The notes under the pieces were generated by a model that did no database searches, had not been told where the DNA came from, and worked only from the letters and a program-made list of their open reading frames with translations. Positions 46,945 through 58,400 of a stretch of DNA of 64,000 nt are shown piece after piece. The stretch's first letter is position 1. Every line of letters starts with the position of its first letter. Source of the DNA: Xylophilus sp. GOD-11R (GTDB lineage: Bacteria; Pseudomonadota; Gammaproteobacteria; Burkholderiales; Burkholderiaceae_C); NCBI RefSeq assembly GCF_033546935.1, contig NZ_CP137854.1, positions 2,976,001 through 3,040,000 on the forward strand. Reading direction: 5' to 3'. The position numbers and the translations under genes were made by a program.

Positions 46945-47781
46945 ATGAACGACTCCGCCACGGTCGAGGCCACCGGCAACGACCATTCGCCGGACGTCGT
47001 CGACCAGGTCGCGCTGGCACGGCTCTATGGCGAGCCGCTGTTCGCGATGCCGCAGGATCTCTACATCCCGCCGGACGCGCTCGAAGTCTTCCTCGAAGCC
47101 TTCGAAGGCCCGCTGGACTTGCTGCTCTACCTGATCCGCAAGCAGAACTTCAACATCCTCGACATTCCGATGGCGGCGCTCACGCGCCAATACCTGTCGT
47201 ATGTGGACGAGATCCGCTCGCGCAACCTCGAACTGGCCGCCGAATACCTGCTGATGGCGGCGATGCTGATCGAGATCAAGTCGCGCATGCTGTTGCCACC
47301 CAAGAAGGCCGAGCCCGGCGCCGAGCCTGAAGACCCGCGCGCCGAGCTGGTGCGCCGGCTGCTGGAATACGAGCAGATGAAGCTCGCCGCCGCCAAGCTC
47401 AACGCAGTGCCGCAGTTCGGCCGTGATTTCCTGCGGGCGCAGGTCACCATCGAGCAAAGCCTGCAACCGCGTTTTCCGGATGTGAACGTGGCCGACCTGC
47501 AATCGGCCTGGCGCGACATTCTGGCGCGCGCCAGGCTGGTCCAGCACCACACCATCACCCGCGAAGAACTGAGCGTGCGCGAATACATGAGCTTCGTGCT
47601 GCGCACGCTGCAGGGCCGGCGTTTCGTGCCGTTCGAGGAGCTGTTCCAGCCCGAGAAAGGCTCGACCGTGCTGGTCGTGACCTTCATCGCGCTGCTGGAA
47701 CTGGCCAAGGAAACCCTCATCGAGATCACCCAGGCCGAGGCCTTCGCGCCGATCTACGTGCGGCTGGCGTATTCCAGCTGA
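46945..47781 (+). CDS. scpA: Segregation and condensation protein A
   Basis: A 278-residue kleisin of the SMC-ScpAB condensin. Core FEGPLDLLLYLIRKQNFNILDIPMAALTRQYL (about 52-83) and EYLLMAAMLIEIKSRMLLP are ScpA-typical. The C-terminal winged helix contacts the SMC head. scpB is not in the window. In related genomes panB usually follows; here a degraded orphan gene on the opposite strand intervenes. Confidence 0.95.
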   Translation: MNDSATVEATGNDHSPDVVDQVALARLYGEPLFAMPQDLYIPPDALEVFLEAFEGPLDLLLYLIRKQNFNILDIPMAALTRQYLSYVDEIRSRNLELAAEYLLMAAMLIEIKSRMLLPPKKAEPGAEPEDPRAELVRRLLEYEQMKLAAAKLNAVPQFGRDFLRAQVTIEQSLQPRFPDVNVADLQSAWRDILARARLVQHHTITREELSVREYMSFVLRTLQGRRFVPFEELFQPEKGSTVLVVTFIALLELAKETLIEITQAEAFAPIYVRLAYSS

Positions 47782-47799
47782 CGCGCGATCGGCAAACGG

Positions 47800-48727
47800 T
47801 CACGACAGTCCTTCTTCGGCCAGGCAATCCCGCAGGAGCGGGCGCAGTGTCTCCTGCTGGGCGGCTGTCAGTCGGCCGAGTGCCTCGTCCACCACGTCTG
47901 GAACTTCCAGAGCGTATCGCCGCAGGCCAGCCGTATGAGGGGAACCAACTTGCAGGCCTTGCTCACGGCGCGGCGCAGATCTGTAGCGGCGTCTTCGGTC
48001 AGCACGAACGGTTGCGGTGCCGTTACCCCACTTCTGCCCGAATCTCACGCACCGGGGGATGCGGCCGCGGCTCAAGATCGCGACGCCGATGCCGCATGGT
48101 CGATGGGCGCTCGGCCGGCTCGAGCGATTCGGTGCCGGAGGGCGACCTGGGATCGGTCACGTAGTCGGGCTTGAGTGCCGGCGCGCGTTGCAGATTCTGG
48201 CCCGAATCGATGCGCCGACGCCATTCGTCGTGCCTGGCCTGACGCCCCTCTTCCCATCGAAGGATCCTGGCCTGCAGGCTCTGTGCCCTGGTGTGGAGCC
48301 TGTCGATCTTGATGAAGCCGTCCCCGCGATCCGCCGGAGAAAACACACGGCGCTGCATCTCCTCCACGTCGGCATGCAGTTGCTCCAGCAAATGGCTCAA
48401 ATGGCGATTGGAGGGCACGGCACGCGGCAGCTCGGCGCAAGCGGAGATGAGTTCGTGGAATCGGAGCGTCAGTTCGATCATGTCCGGCGGCTCGTAGCTG
48501 AACAGATTGAGAAACGCTTCGCAGGGACGCAGCTGTATCGTCGGCGCACGGCGAGGCAGGTCAGCCAGAAAGCTGCCGGCAGACGAGGCAGGGAAGTCGG
48601 CGTCCCGGGCGTCCGCCGGGGCGATCGCCTGAGTCGCTCGCTCGGCAGCGCCGCGTACCGGTTGGTGCCTGCCGGTAGCGTTGGCGGAAAGGGGTGGGGG
48701 CAGAAAGGACAAGAGTGAATGTTCCAC
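47800..48727 (-). pseudogene. Orphan PIP-box gene 3: third family member broken by two frameshifts
   Basis: From GTG 48727 the first frame gives 234 residues (CEAFLNLFSYEPPDMIELTLRFHELI; EWRRRIDSG) and stops at 48023, right after a run of four G (48026-48029, minus strand). One extra G would continue into a second frame reading APQPFVLTEDAATDLRRAV, which aligns with PPQLFDADAWKIDVQGARL of gene 2. A further shift near 47900 leads to a third frame ending ALGRLTAAQQETLRPLL and CLAEEGLS at 47800, similar to the gene 2 tail. The PIP box upstream fixes the start below 48780. Could be a real pseudogene, slippage-controlled, or a sequencing error. Confidence 0.6.
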
Positions 48728-48779
48728 GATGAATGGGTCGAGGGGTGATTGGCAAACAAGAGGTGCGCCGGTCGCAGCC

Positions 48780-48841
48780 ACTGTCGGACCCGTCGTCCCG
48801 CCTCGCCATGCGAGCGCCGAAAACGGCGCGGCTTGCACGAA
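48780..48841 (-). promoter_or_regulatory. PIP box and -10-like hexamer for orphan gene 3
   Basis: Minus strand: TTCGT (48841-48837), 15 bp, TTCGG (48821-48817), 31 bp, GACAGT (48785-48780). Exact PIP box; the hexamer misses only the first base of YANNNT, as for gene 2. It sits inside the panB upstream region, on the strand opposite to panB. Confidence 0.68.
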
Positions 48842-48928
48842 GCGGGCGGTGATAAAGTGCGGCGCCCTCACGGCCGGCGCCCGCCTGCTACGTTTTTTTC
48901 GAACCCGAGACAAACCCGCTCCAGACCC

Positions 48929-50746
<1,818 letters not shown>

Positions 50747-50805
50747 TCACCGCGTTGCCTCTGAGGCAGTCGGCCTCGCTTGCGCGACGTCGCACGGACG
50801 GCTGC

Positions 50806-51132
<327 letters not shown>

Positions 51133-51156
51133 CTATCCGCCCCTGACCCTTCGTCG

Positions 51157-52107
51157 ATGACCGCCTTTATCGCCCGGCGCCTGCTCGGATTGCTCGTGAC
51201 CCTGGCGGCGACGGCGGCCCTGGTGTTCTGGGCACTCGACATCCTGCCGGGCAATGCCGCACAGATGGCCCTGGGCGCCGACGCCGACCCGGCCGCGGTG
51301 CGGGCGCTGGCCTTGCAGATGGGCCTGGACCAGCCGGCCTGGAGCCGCTTCGTGGCCTGGCTGCACGCCCTGCTCGCCGGCGACCTCGGTACCAGCACCG
51401 CCTACGGCGAACCGGTGGCCGCGCTCATCGCCGAACGGCTGGCGCTCACCGTGCCGCTGGCGCTGCTGGCGATGGCGCTGACCTGCGCGATCGCCCTGCT
51501 GGTGGGCGTGACCGCCGCCGCCCGCCACCGCAGCGCGACCGACACCGGCCTGATGGCGCTCACCCAGCTCGGCGTGGCGGTGCCCAATTTCTGGCTGGCG
51601 ATCCTGCTCGTGCTGCTGTTCGCGGTGAAGCTGCAGTGGTTCTCGGCCGGCGGCTTCGACGGCTGGGGTGAAGGCATCGCGGCCGGCTTGCGGGCGATCT
51701 GGCTGCCGGCCATGGCGCTGGCGGCGGTGCAGGCGGCGATTCTGGCGCGCTTCACGCGGTCGGCGGTGCTGGAGACGCTGCGCGAGGACTACGTGCGCAC
51801 CGCGCGCGCCAAGGGCCTGTCGGAGGTCGCGATTCTCTGGCGCCATGTGCTGCGCAACGCGGCGGTACCGGTGGTCACGGTGATCGGCCTGCAGTTCGCC
51901 GAACTGCTGGCCGGCGCGATCGTGGTGGAAAACGTGTTCACCCTCCCCGGCCTCGGCCGGCTGGTGTTCCAGGCCATCGGGAACCGCGACCTGCCGGTGG
52001 TGCGCGGCTGCGTGCTGCTGCTGGCGACGATGGTGGTGGTGGTGAATTTCGCGGTCGACGTGCTCTATGCCGCCATCGACCCGCGCCTGCGAGGGGCCGG
52101 CAGATGA
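51157..52107 (+). CDS. Peptide/nickel-type ABC transporter permease (DppB/OppB-like)
   Basis: A 316-residue permease: MTAFIARRLLGLLVTLAATAALVFW start, six membrane helices, and the EAA-type loop RTARAKGLSEVAILWRHVLRNAAVPVVT (about 212-239). Pairs with the next gene (ATGA overlap). No substrate-binding protein or ATPase gene is adjacent, so its substrate is unknown. Confidence 0.93.
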   Translation: MTAFIARRLLGLLVTLAATAALVFWALDILPGNAAQMALGADADPAAVRALALQMGLDQPAWSRFVAWLHALLAGDLGTSTAYGEPVAALIAERLALTVPLALLAMALTCAIALLVGVTAAARHRSATDTGLMALTQLGVAVPNFWLAILLVLLFAVKLQWFSAGGFDGWGEGIAAGLRAIWLPAMALAAVQAAILARFTRSAVLETLREDYVRTARAKGLSEVAILWRHVLRNAAVPVVTVIGLQFAELLAGAIVVENVFTLPGLGRLVFQAIGNRDLPVVRGCVLLLATMVVVVNFAVDVLYAAIDPRLRGAGR

Positions 52108-52949
52108 GGCGCCCGGGCCTCGTCGCCGGTGCCTTGCTGGTGGTGCTGCTGCTGGTAGCCGCCGCGCTGTCGTACCTGTGGACGCCCTGGCCGCCGCTCG
52201 ACATGGCGATGGCCGCGCGCCTGCAGCCGCCCTCGCCGTCGCACTGGATGGGCACCGACGCCTATGGCCGTGACCTGGCCTCGCAGGTGATGGTGGGCGC
52301 GCGCGCCTCCATCGCCGTCGGCGTGGTGGCGGTGGCCATCGGCCTGATCGCCGGCAGCGCCCTGGGCCTGCTGGCGGCGGCGCGCCGCGGCTGGGTCGAA
52401 GACCTGGTGATGCGATTGACCGACATCGGCCTGGCCTTTCCCGCGCTGCTCACCGCCGTCGTGCTGGCGGCCGTGCAAGGGCCGGGCATCGGCAACGCCA
52501 TGCTCGCCATCGGGCTCTACAACGTGCCCTCTTTCGCCCGCATCGCCCGGGCCGGCGCGCGCGCAGTGTGGTCGCGCGACTATGTGCGGGCCGCGCGGGC
52601 AACCGGGCGCGGGCGCTGGGCGATCACCTTCGCCCACGTGCTGCCCAACGTGGCGCCGCTGCTGGTGGTGCAGGCCACGGTGCGCTTGGGCATCGCGATC
52701 CTGGCCGAGGCCGCGCTGTCGTACCTGGGTCTGGGCACGCAGCCGCCGATGCCGTCGTGGGGCCGGCTGCTGAGCGAGGCACAGAGTTTGATGTCGACCG
52801 CGCCCTGGCTCGCGGTGTTTCCCGGCGCGGCCATCGCGCTGGCGGTGCTGGGCGTGAACCTGTTCGGCGACGGCCTGCGCGACCTGCTCGACCCGCGGCT
52901 GCGCCAGGTCGATGCGCCCATCAGCGGCTCGCACCCCGGTATCCGCTGA
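52104..52949 (+). CDS. Peptide/nickel-type ABC transporter permease (DppC/OppC-like)
   Basis: A 281-residue partner permease: HWMGTDAYGRDLASQVMVGARASIAVGV (DppC hallmark, about 50-77) and RAARATGRGRWAITFAHVLPNVAPLLVV as the ATPase-docking loop. Its stop lies inside the 3' end of the convergent MFS gene (29-bp overlap), so no ATPase gene can follow on this strand. Confidence 0.93.
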   Translation: MRRPGLVAGALLVVLLLVAAALSYLWTPWPPLDMAMAARLQPPSPSHWMGTDAYGRDLASQVMVGARASIAVGVVAVAIGLIAGSALGLLAAARRGWVEDLVMRLTDIGLAFPALLTAVVLAAVQGPGIGNAMLAIGLYNVPSFARIARAGARAVWSRDYVRAARATGRGRWAITFAHVLPNVAPLLVVQATVRLGIAILAEAALSYLGLGTQPPMPSWGRLLSEAQSLMSTAPWLAVFPGAAIALAVLGVNLFGDGLRDLLDPRLRQVDAPISGSHPGIR

Positions 52950-54372
52950 CGTTGTCGCCGGCACCGGCCGGCAAGCGCCAGGCGTCGACGAGCGACAGCA
53001 CCGTCAGCACCGCCATCGCCAGCAGCGCGAAGCGGAAATCCACCGCCCCGGGCGAGCCGCCGTGCCCGGTGAATCGCTCCGACACCCGCAGCGCCACGGC
53101 GCCGAAAGCGATGCCCAGCCCGGCGCTGAGCTGCTGGAACATGCTGAACAGCGTGCTCGCCCCGGCGGTCTGCTTGGGCGTGGTGTCGCAGAAAGCCAGG
53201 GTGCCGACCGCTGTGAACTGCATCGATCGCGTCATGCCGCCGAAGACCAGCACCACCACCATCAGCGCCAGCGGTGTGTCGATCGACAGCATCGCGCAGG
53301 CCACAAAGCCCGCCGCCGCCAGCAGCCCGTTGCCGACCAGCGTGGAGCGGAAACCGAAGCGGCGCAGCACCCAGGTGGTAGCCGGCTTGATGCCCAGGTT
53401 GCCGGCGAAGAGCGCGATCATCAGCAGCCCCGACTGCACCATGCCGAAGCCCAAGCCCAGCTGGAACATCAGCGGCAGGAGAAAAGGTGCGCTGCTGATC
53501 GAGATGCGCGACAAGGTGCCGCCGATGGCCGAGGCCCGGAAGGTGCGCACGCCGAAGACCGACAGGTCCACCAGCGGATGGGCGCTGCGCCGCATATGCC
53601 GCACCGAATACAGCAGGCCCGCCAGCCCTGCCGCGACCGCGGCCGCCACCACCGGCCAGTCGACCGGGTTCTGCGTGGTCAGCTCCAGCCCGTACATCAG
53701 CGCGGCCAGGCCCGCACCGCTGGTGACGAAGCCGATCCAGTCGAATGGCCGACGTCCGCCCGGCGCGCCGTCGATCCAGCGCAGCGCCAGCACGATCGCC
53801 AGCACACCCAGCGGCAGGTTGATGAAGAAGATCCAGTGCCAGCTCCAGTGGCTGGCGATCCAGCCGCCCAGCGGCGGCCCAAGCAGCGGTGCCGCCAGCC
53901 CCGGCCAGGTGATGGTGGCGATCGCCTTGACCACCTCGCTCTTGGGCGTGGTGCGCAGCACCACCATGCGGCCCACCGGCACCATCAGCGCGCCGCCGAT
54001 GCCCTGCACGATGCGCGCGGCGATGAACACCGGCAGGCTTTGCGCCAGCCCGCAGGCCAGCGACGCCAGGGTGAACAGCGCCACCGCCCCGGCGAAGACC
54101 TGGCGCGGCCCGAAGCGGTCGGCCACCCAGCCACTCACCGGGATGAACACCGCCAGCGCCAGCAGATACGCACTGACGCCCGCCGACAGCGCCACCGGCG
54201 CTACGCCGAAACTGGTCGCCATCGCCGGCAGCGCGGTGGTGATCACGGTGGCGTCGAAGTTCTCCATGAAGAAGGCGCCGGCGACCAGCAAGGCGATGAG
54301 GCGGGCGCGGCCGGCATCGACGCCGGGCGGCGGAGCGGAAGCAGGCGTGGAGGCGGTGTCGGCGGCGGTCAT
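52921..54372 (-). CDS. DHA2-type MFS drug/solute exporter
   Basis: A 483-residue transporter with 14 predicted membrane helices. Motifs: MENFDATVITTALPAMATSFG (helix 1), SGWVADRFGPRQVF (motif A) and RIVQGIGGALMVPVGRMVV (motif B). A proton-driven exporter of the EmrB type; no EmrA-like adaptor is adjacent. Its 3' end overlaps the DppC-like gene tail to tail. It is divergent from a LysR gene 69 bp away. Confidence 0.92.
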   Translation of the reverse strand: MTAADTASTPASAPPPGVDAGRARLIALLVAGAFFMENFDATVITTALPAMATSFGVAPVALSAGVSAYLLALAVFIPVSGWVADRFGPRQVFAGAVALFTLASLACGLAQSLPVFIAARIVQGIGGALMVPVGRMVVLRTTPKSEVVKAIATITWPGLAAPLLGPPLGGWIASHWSWHWIFFINLPLGVLAIVLALRWIDGAPGGRRPFDWIGFVTSGAGLAALMYGLELTTQNPVDWPVVAAAVAAGLAGLLYSVRHMRRSAHPLVDLSVFGVRTFRASAIGGTLSRISISSAPFLLPLMFQLGLGFGMVQSGLLMIALFAGNLGIKPATTWVLRRFGFRSTLVGNGLLAAAGFVACAMLSIDTPLALMVVVLVFGGMTRSMQFTAVGTLAFCDTTPKQTAGASTLFSMFQQLSAGLGIAFGAVALRVSERFTGHGGSPGAVDFRFALLAMAVLTVLSLVDAWRLPAGAGDNVSGYRGASR

Positions 54373-54441
54373 GCGGCGAGGTTAGCGGCATCAGGCATCA
54401 CAATGCCCGCTTCGGGTCATGCAGGGCGAAGGTAGTCGGGA

Positions 54442-55374
54442 ATGGATGCGGGGGCGATCGAATATTTCCACAGCGTGGCGCGCCACGGCAGCATCTCGCG
54501 TGCGGCGCTGGAGCTGGGCATCGAGCAGTCCACGCTGACCCGGCACATCGGCCGGCTCGAAGAGGATGTCGGCGTCAAGCTGTTCCACCGCAGCGGGCGC
54601 GGCATGGTGCTGACCGACGGCGGCGCGGCGCTGCTGCTGGAGGCCGAGAAACTGGTCGAGGCCATGCGCCGCACCCGCCAGGTCGCCGCCGAACTGGCGG
54701 TCGACGGGCCGTCGCGCATCGTCGTGGCCGCCCAGCCGACCATCGCGCAGATGACCTTCGGGCCGCTCGGCCACGCGCTACGCCAGCGGTTTCCGCAGGC
54801 GCGCATCCGGCTGGTGGAAGGCCTGGGACTGCCACTGCTGCAGTCGCTGCAGGACGGCCAGGTCGACGCCGCCATCCTCTACATACCCGCCCAGGGCCAG
54901 GCGATGGATTACGACCTGCTGCTGCAGGAGCCGCTGTACTGCGTCATGCCGCCGGACCGCCAGCACCGCAGCGACACCGTCAGCGTGATGGAACTGCTGG
55001 ATCTGCCCATGGTGCTGCCCAGCACCTCGCACGGGCTGCGCGCGCTTGCCGAGGCGCTGGCGCAGCGTTACGCCCGCAACCTGCACGTGGCGCTGGAATG
55101 CGACGGCTCCACGGCGCTGACCAAACAACTGGTCCACGCCGGACACGGCTGCACCATCCTGCCGCTGGCCGCGGTGCAGGACGAGATCGATCGTGGCCTG
55201 CTGCGCGCGGTGCGCATCGACGGCACCGACGTGCTGCGCGCAGTCGCCTGCGCCACCGCCCGCAGCCAGACGCCGGCACCCGGCCTGCGAGAGGTGACAC
55301 GCATCGTCCGGCAGGTGGTGACCGGCGTGGTCGAGGCCCAGCGCTGGCCGGCAGTGGAGCGCATGGCGGGTTGA
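54442..55374 (+). CDS. LysR-family transcriptional regulator
   Basis: A 310-residue LysR protein, helix-turn-helix GSISRAALELGIEQSTLTRHIGRLE (about 14-38). Divergent from the MFS gene and convergent with the ThDP-enzyme gene (3 bp between stops). It could regulate either; the 69-bp divergent spacer with the MFS gene suggests the exporter. Confidence 0.9.
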   Translation: MDAGAIEYFHSVARHGSISRAALELGIEQSTLTRHIGRLEEDVGVKLFHRSGRGMVLTDGGAALLLEAEKLVEAMRRTRQVAAELAVDGPSRIVVAAQPTIAQMTFGPLGHALRQRFPQARIRLVEGLGLPLLQSLQDGQVDAAILYIPAQGQAMDYDLLLQEPLYCVMPPDRQHRSDTVSVMELLDLPMVLPSTSHGLRALAEALAQRYARNLHVALECDGSTALTKQLVHAGHGCTILPLAAVQDEIDRGLLRAVRIDGTDVLRAVACATARSQTPAPGLREVTRIVRQVVTGVVEAQRWPAVERMAG

Positions 55375-55377
55375 GGC

Positions 55378-57075
55378 TCAGCCCGCCAGCCGCGCGCCCG
55401 GCGTGATCTGGCGCGGATCGGTCATCAGCTCGATCAGCGCCAGTCCACCATTGGCTCGCGCACGGGCCAGGGCGGCCGGAAAATCTTCGGTGCGCACCAC
55501 CCGTTCGGCATGCGCGCCGAAGGCCTTGGCCAGCGCCACGTAATCCGGCCCCTTGAGGCGCGTGCCGCTGATGCGGCCGGGATGGTGCTTTTCCTGGTGC
55601 ATGCGGATGGTTCCGTACATGCCGTTGTTGACCAGCAGCACCAGGAAGCTCGCGCCGTACTCGGCCGCCGTGGCGAGTTCCTGCGGGTACATCAGAAAGC
55701 AGCCGTCGCCCGCGAAGCAGACCACCGGCCGGCCCGGGTCGCGCAGCGCCGCGGCCACGGCGGCCGGCAGGCCGTAGCCCATGGCGCCGCAGGTGGGCGC
55801 GAGCTGCGTGTGCGGCTCGCGGTATTCGTGGAAGCGATGCGCCCACACCGAGTAGTTGCCGGCGCCGTTGGTGATCACCACGTCGGAGGGCATTTCGGCG
55901 GTCAGATGTTTCACCACTGCGGTCATGTCCACGCCGTCGAATTCGGGCGACAGGGCTGGCGCCTTGCTGAAGGCTTCGTGATCGGCGCGCGCAGTGCGCG
56001 TCGATTCGGCCCAGCTGCGTGAGGCCGGCGCGGGCAGTGCGGCCAGGTCCGCGAGCGCCATGCCGATATCGGCTTGCACCGCGATCGCCGGCTGGTAGAC
56101 CCGGCCGAGTTCGCCGGCGTCGACATGAAGATGGATCAGCTTCTGGCGCGGTGCGGGGATGTCGAGCAGCGCATAACCGTCGGTAGCGATGTCGCCGAGC
56201 CGGGTGCCGATCGCCAGGATCAGGTCGGACTCCAGCATGCGCTGGCGCAGCTTGGGATTCATGCCCAGCGACAGGTGGCCCACGTAGTGCGGATCGCGGT
56301 TGTCCAGCGCGTCCTGGCGGCGGAAAGACACGGCCACCGGCAGCTGCCAGGCGTGGGCAAAAGCCTGCAGATGGCGAGCGTGCTCCTCGCTCCAGTTGCC
56401 GCCACCGACCACCACCAGCGGCTGGCGGGCAGTGGACAAGGCTTCGGCGATGCGCTGCAGCGTCGGCGCCGCGATGCCGTTGCGCTGCACCGGCGCGGCC
56501 ACGCTCACCGGCGTGGCGCAGGGCTCGGTCAGCATGTCTTCGGGCAGCGACACCACCACCGGCCCCGGCCGGCCGGATACCGCCACATGAAAGGCGCGCG
56601 CCAGGATCTCGGGCACCCGCTCGGCCTCGGTGATCTCCACCACCCACTTGGCCACGGTGCCGAACATCGAGCCGTAATCCACTTCCTGGAAGGCCTCGCG
56701 GCCCTTGTGTTGGCGGGCGATCTGGCCCACGAACAGGATCATCGGCGTCGAATCCTGCTGCGCCGTGTGCACGCCGATGCTGGCGTGGGTGGCGCCCGGG
56801 CCGCGTGTGACCATGCAGATGCCGGGCCGCCCGGTGAGCTTGCCGTCGGCCTCGGCCATGTTGCTCGCACCGCCTTCGTGCTTGGCCACCACGAGGTGGA
56901 TGTCCGGCGCGTCATGCAGCGCGTCGAGCACTTCCAGGTAACTCTCGCCGGGCACGCAGAAGACCCGGTCGACCCCGTGCGCCTGGAGCGATTCGACCAG
57001 GGCCTTGCCGGCGCTGCGGCGCGTGGCGACCGGGGTCGCAGCGGTTGCGGCGGCGTTATCGATGACTGCGGACAT
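55378..57075 (-). CDS. Thiamine-diphosphate-dependent enzyme (acetolactate synthase / 2-oxoacid decarboxylase-like)
   Basis: A 565-residue ThDP enzyme. Catalytic Glu in VVAKHEGGASNMAEADGKLTG (about 65-85), a central domain (about 210-345), and a cofactor motif GDGCFLMYPQELATAAEYG followed by NNGMYG. No separate regulatory subunit gene, and neither valine nor isoleucine genes nearby, so biosynthetic acetolactate synthase is unlikely. Divergent from a Bug receptor and FMN hydroxy-acid dehydrogenase, which suggests 2-oxoacid decarboxylation in a carboxylate pathway. Start MSAVIDNAAATAAT at 57075. Confidence 0.85.
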   Translation of the reverse strand: MSAVIDNAAATAATPVATRRSAGKALVESLQAHGVDRVFCVPGESYLEVLDALHDAPDIHLVVAKHEGGASNMAEADGKLTGRPGICMVTRGPGATHASIGVHTAQQDSTPMILFVGQIARQHKGREAFQEVDYGSMFGTVAKWVVEITEAERVPEILARAFHVAVSGRPGPVVVSLPEDMLTEPCATPVSVAAPVQRNGIAAPTLQRIAEALSTARQPLVVVGGGNWSEEHARHLQAFAHAWQLPVAVSFRRQDALDNRDPHYVGHLSLGMNPKLRQRMLESDLILAIGTRLGDIATDGYALLDIPAPRQKLIHLHVDAGELGRVYQPAIAVQADIGMALADLAALPAPASRSWAESTRTARADHEAFSKAPALSPEFDGVDMTAVVKHLTAEMPSDVVITNGAGNYSVWAHRFHEYREPHTQLAPTCGAMGYGLPAAVAAALRDPGRPVVCFAGDGCFLMYPQELATAAEYGASFLVLLVNNGMYGTIRMHQEKHHPGRISGTRLKGPDYVALAKAFGAHAERVVRTEDFPAALARARANGGLALIELMTDPRQITPGARLAG

Positions 57076-57327
57076 TTTGTTTTTCCTGAAAATCGTGCTG
57101 ATGAAAACCGTGGAAACCATGCACCTGAGAGTTTAGGACAGCGCATTTACCAGCGCACCGGCAATACGCCATGTCTGCTATGCCGATTCGCCCTAGCCGG
57201 TCGATGGCGGTGTTTCTATAGTCGCGCCAGCCATTCAATAAATATGCCGGACGGTGGTGCGCAAGATAATCAAAGGACGTGTGATTGACCGCGTTGCCGC
57301 CCGGCGCCAATCAGGAGATACCCGGCA

Positions 57328-58344
57328 ATGCCTACTTTTTCAAATCGCTCATTTGCACCGAATCGCCGCTTTGCGCTGAAAGCCGTCGCAGGCGCCGCGC
57401 TGGCGCCCTTGGGCCTGCCGGCCGCTTTCGCCGCAGACGACAAATATCCGAGCAAGGCCATCACCTACGTCGTGCCGTTCACGCCCGGCGGCGCCACCGA
57501 CATCATCGGCCGCATCTACAGCGTGTCGCTCGCGCAGATGTTCGACAGCTCGGTCGTCGTCGAGAACTCCGGCGGCACCGGCGGCAGCCTGGGCTCGGCC
57601 AAGGTGGCGCGCGCCAAGCCCGACGGCTACACCCTGGTCGGCGGCACGATCAGCTCGCACGCGATCAACGTCAGCATCTACCCGTCCATCGGCTACGACC
57701 CGGTCAAGTCCTTCGAGCCGATCATCCTCACCGGCACCCTGCCCAACGTGCTGCTGGTCAAGGCCGGCGGCCCGCTGAAGTCGGTGGCCGACGTCATCGC
57801 CGCGGGCAAGAAGCCCGGCAGCAAGCTCAGCTTCGGCTCCTCGGGCGTGGGCTCGTCGCAGCATCTGGCCGGCGAACTCTTCAAGATGATGACCGGTGCC
57901 GAGATGCTGCACGTGCCCTACAAAGGCAGCGCGCCCTCGCTGCAGGCGCTCATCGCCGGCGAGATCGACCTGCTGTTCGACAACATCACCTCCGGCATCA
58001 CCTTCGTCAACAGCGGCCACCTGAGCCCGCTGGCGGTGACCTCGCTCACCGTCTCGCCGCAATTGCCCAACGTCAAGCCGCTCGACCAACTCGGGCTGCC
58101 GGGCTACGAGGTGGTGTCGTGGCAGGCCACGTTCGCGCCGGCCGGCACGCCCAAGCCGGTCATCGACAAGCTCTACCAGGCCATGGCCGCCACGCTGCAG
58201 AAACCCGAGGTGCGCAAGCAGCTCGTGAGTCTGGGCGTGGACATTTCCGGCGACGGTCCGCAGAAGTTGCAGGAGTTCCAGATCAAGGAAGTCGCCAAGT
58301 GGGCACAGGTAGCGCGCAAGGCCAACATCAAGTTGGATAGCTGA
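57328..58344 (+). CDS. Bug/TctC-family solute receptor with Tat-like signal
   Basis: A 338-residue periplasmic receptor. The leader has a twin-arginine motif (NRRFALKAVAGAAL) ending AAFAAD. Family blocks: ITYVVPFTPGGATDIIGR, NSGGTGGSLGSAKVA, HVPYKGSAPSLQALIAGEIDLLFDN. Probably captures a hydroxy- or oxo-carboxylate for the dehydrogenase encoded 56 bp downstream; this is inferred from the gene order. Confidence 0.92.
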   Translation: MPTFSNRSFAPNRRFALKAVAGAALAPLGLPAAFAADDKYPSKAITYVVPFTPGGATDIIGRIYSVSLAQMFDSSVVVENSGGTGGSLGSAKVARAKPDGYTLVGGTISSHAINVSIYPSIGYDPVKSFEPIILTGTLPNVLLVKAGGPLKSVADVIAAGKKPGSKLSFGSSGVGSSQHLAGELFKMMTGAEMLHVPYKGSAPSLQALIAGEIDLLFDNITSGITFVNSGHLSPLAVTSLTVSPQLPNVKPLDQLGLPGYEVVSWQATFAPAGTPKPVIDKLYQAMAATLQKPEVRKQLVSLGVDISGDGPQKLQEFQIKEVAKWAQVARKANIKLDS

Positions 58345-58400
58345 GAAGCCTTCCTTCGCCGCGTCGTTTTCATTCCTCCATCGCCAACGTCAGAGACCTA

